Assembly: GCA_902772745.1 (NCBI GenBank)
Contig: CACYBV010000161.1
Span: 1-6,819, forward strand
Length of the DNA stretch: 6,819 bases
Direction: 5' to 3'
Source: an uncultured Eubacteriales bacterium
GTDB lineage: Bacteria > Bacillota > Clostridia > Lachnospirales > Lachnospiraceae
Shown here in pieces: positions 5,487 through 6,819 of the stretch. The position numbers and the translations under genes were made by a program. The notes beneath the pieces were generated by a model, which did not search any database, was not told the DNA's origin, and saw only the letters and a program-made list of their open reading frames with translations. How positions within the stretch are numbered: the first letter of the stretch is position 1; every line of letters starts with the position of its first letter.

Positions 5487-6220
5487 GCCTCTATACCTAC
5501 GATCTGCATGTTCATTCCTGCCTGTCGCCCTGTGCGGACAACGACAATACGCCGAACAATCTCGCAGGGATGGCAACTTTGAACAATATCCAGATCATGG
5601 CGCTCACGGATCACAACAGCTGCAGAAACTGTCCGGCCTTTTTCACGGCGGCAAAACGCTACGGAATCATTCCGGTCCCGGGGATGGAACTCACAACGAG
5701 TGAAGATATCCATGTGATCTGCCTGTTTCCGGAGCTCCAGGCGGCGCTTGATTTCAACGACGAAGTCGATACGCACCGGATCCGGTTCAAAAACAACAAG
5801 GAGATTTTCGGGGATCAGCTGATTTTAAACGGCGATGACGAGCTGATCGGGGAGGAAGAGGACTTTCTCACGAACGCGACGGACATTTCCTACGAGGAGG
5901 TTCCCGAAATCGTCGAACGCTACGGCGGCGCCTGCTATCCGGCTCACATCGACCGGGAGGCAAACGGCGTCATCGCGATCCTCGGAACGCTGCCGGAGGA
6001 GCCGGATTACCCCTGTGTGGAGCTTCATTTCATGAAAAACACCGCATCCTACACAGAGGAATTCCACCTGCAGAACAAGCGCATTGTGGTAAGCTCCGAC
6101 GCGCATTACCTCGAGGATCTCAGGGAGGAAAACGATACGATCGAGATCCCGGACGAACCGTACTCGAGCGCTCTCGTGCGGCGGAACCTGATCCGGATTC
6201 TCAGGGGAGAACAGGTATGA
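5483..6220 (+). CDS. PHP-domain metal-dependent phosphoesterase (TrpH-like)
   Basis: A 245-residue cytoplasmic phosphoesterase of the polymerase-and-histidinol-phosphatase fold. The metal-ligand set is complete: H9-x-H11 (DLHVHS), D43-H44 (LTDHNS), E69 (PGMEL), H77, H155 (PAHID) and D206-x-H208 (SDAH). A trinuclear site typical of TrpH/YciV-like enzymes is therefore expected. An acidic region at about 93-135 separates the halves, as is usual for the family. Four cysteines sit close to the active-site motifs (C13, C17 in SCLSPC; C47, C50 in SCRNC), an arrangement that could bind metal or respond to redox state. The ATG overlaps the previous stop (ATGA, 5483-5486) with no clear Shine-Dalgarno, so translation depends on coupling. 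Family members act on nucleotide 3',5'-bisphosphates, short RNA or histidinol phosphate; here, removing phosphate from a phosphoprotein of the sensor module is a hypothesis. Confidence 0.87.
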   Translation: MSLYTYDLHVHSCLSPCADNDNTPNNLAGMATLNNIQIMALTDHNSCRNCPAFFTAAKRYGIIPVPGMELTTSEDIHVICLFPELQAALDFNDEVDTHRIRFKNNKEIFGDQLILNGDDELIGEEEDFLTNATDISYEEVPEIVERYGGACYPAHIDREANGVIAILGTLPEEPDYPCVELHFMKNTASYTEEFHLQNKRIVVSSDAHYLEDLREENDTIEIPDEPYSSALVRRNLIRILRGEQV

Positions 6221-6792
6221 AGGAACTTTCGCTGAACATCCTTGACATCACGGAAAACTCCGTCAAGGCCGGCGCGTCGGTTACGTCGATCATCGTGGAA
6301 GAGAAAGGGAATACGCTGACGCTCACGATCGAAGACGACGGAAAGGGCATGTCGGAGGAAATCCTTCGCGGCGTGACGGATCCTTTTTACACAACCCGGA
6401 CGACCAGAAAGGTCGGTCTCGGACTCCCGCTTCTGAAACTTGCGGCGGAACAGTCCGGCGGCGAGATGTCGATCCAATCGACAAGCATCGAGGATGATCC
6501 GGAAAATCACGGAACGAAGGTCACGGCGAAGTTTTATAAGGACAGCATCGACTTTACCCCGCTCGGAGACGTGGTTTCGACGGTCCTGACCCTGATCCAG
6601 GGCCATCCGGATACGGACTTTTATTTCCGGCACAGTTCCGAAGATTCGGGACAGCAGGACTTTTCGGTGGAACTGGACACAAGAGAGCTCCGTGAGGTGC
6701 TCGGCGGGGACGTTCCCTTGAACGATTACGAAGTCATCAAATGGATCGAAGGGTATCTCTCAGAGCAGTACCAGGATCCTGGTGATATATAA
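6217..6792 (+). CDS. GHKL (histidine-kinase-type) ATPase without phospho-acceptor domain
   Basis: A 191-residue soluble protein. Residues 1-106 form a histidine-kinase-type ATPase domain: N-box LDITENS (N14), G1 box D40-D-G42-K-G44, F-box DPFYTTR (55-61), G2 box GLGLPLL (67-73) and HGTKV (98-102). There is no DHp/H-box helix pair, no sensor domain and no membrane segment, so it cannot autophosphorylate like a classical histidine kinase. The last 85 residues or so (107-191) form an acidic mixed region, including TPLGDVVSTVLTLIQGHP and a C-terminal KWIEGYLSEQY helix, that I do not recognise. The start is set by AGGGGAG at 6203-6209, 7 nt upstream; the ATG overlaps the PHP stop (ATGA, 6217-6220). 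It may be a serine/protein kinase or regulatory ATPase partner of the HydS-like protein, which is inference. Such genes are often auto-named 'ATP-binding protein'. Confidence 0.83.
   Translation: MKELSLNILDITENSVKAGASVTSIIVEEKGNTLTLTIEDDGKGMSEEILRGVTDPFYTTRTTRKVGLGLPLLKLAAEQSGGEMSIQSTSIEDDPENHGTKVTAKFYKDSIDFTPLGDVVSTVLTLIQGHPDTDFYFRHSSEDSGQQDFSVELDTRELREVLGGDVPLNDYEVIKWIEGYLSEQYQDPGDI
6770..6783 (+). repeat. 14-bp perfect palindrome at the 3' end of the GHKL gene
   Basis: ACCAGGATCCTGGT (6770-6783) equals its own reverse complement. In RNA it can form a 5-bp stem with a GATC loop just before the stop codon at 6790. No T-run follows, so it is not an intrinsic terminator. It could mark an mRNA processing or stability point between the regulatory genes and the next gene, or be chance in coding sequence. 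Confidence 0.35.
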
Positions 6793-6811
6793 GACACAAC
6801 CAATATTTTAC

Positions 6812-6817
6812 AGGAGG
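6812..6817 (+). promoter_or_regulatory. Ribosome binding site of the next gene, whose start lies outside the window
   Basis: AGGAGG sits 2 nt from the window edge, 19 nt after the stop of the GHKL gene, with no start codon yet visible. It is in the same orientation and close spacing, so the operon continues. From the NuoE-like opening gene and typical clostridial clusters, the next genes are expected to be a thioredoxin-like [2Fe-2S] protein and/or a NuoF-like subunit and then a catalytic HydA; none can be confirmed from this window. Confidence 0.7.
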
Positions 6818-6819
6818 AA

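Noticed and set aside
6217..6792. Complete sensor histidine kinase
   Set aside because: No DHp helices or H-box before the ATPase domain, no transmembrane or sensor part, and the N-box starts within the first 15 residues.

Overview
The window looks like chromosomal DNA of an anaerobic, fermentative Gram-positive bacterium of the class Clostridia, perhaps a moderately GC-rich gut or rumen Lachnospirales/Oscillospirales type. The evidence is strong GGAGG-type ribosome binding sites, genes packed end to end on one strand with ATGA start/stop overlaps, and a clostridial-type [FeFe]-hydrogenase gene cluster. The exact taxon cannot be read from the sequence. All ten genes lie on the + strand. No RNA genes, mobile elements or CRISPR arrays were seen.

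Left part (1-2436): the end of one transcription unit whose promoter lies upstream of the window. It holds a 5'-truncated sugar kinase of the APH fold that closely resembles N-acetylhexosamine 1-kinase (NahK/LnpB), a membrane-anchored alpha/beta hydrolase, and an ADP-ribose-pyrophosphatase-like Nudix hydrolase. The first two overlap by 4 nt, and the Nudix gene follows 15 nt later.

Middle (2437-2570): a 134-bp AT-rich control region, the only sizeable gap. It holds an 18-bp perfect inverted repeat of Rex-operator length and layout, a plausible sigma-A promoter, a 9-bp direct repeat at 16-bp spacing over the -10 region, and a two-part leader hairpin ending just before the Shine-Dalgarno sequence.

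Right part (2571-6792): a seven-gene operon. It opens with a NuoE-like [2Fe-2S] subunit (HydC/HndA type) of an NAD(P)-linked electron-bifurcating hydrogenase. The expected NuoF-like and catalytic hydrogenase genes do not follow directly. Six genes of regulatory character come next: a DRTGG-domain protein, an RsbT-like serine kinase, a HydS-like (putatively sensory) [FeFe]-hydrogenase homologue with three iron-sulfur sites outside or beside the H-cluster, a second DRTGG-like protein, a PHP-domain metallo-phosphoesterase, and a GHKL ATPase without a phospho-acceptor domain. A fresh AGGAGG at the right edge announces another gene just outside.

Working model (inference): the HydS-like protein reads H2 or redox state through an H-cluster tuned for sensing. 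It signals through the RsbT-like kinase and/or the GHKL ATPase, with the PHP protein as a possible opposing phosphatase and the two DRTGG proteins as small-ligand or partner modules. The output would adjust expression or activity of the bifurcating hydrogenase encoded in the same operon. The components belong to known families and the cluster recurs in Clostridia as far as I recall, but the signalling circuit itself is, to my knowledge, not worked out. This is the most interesting content of the window.
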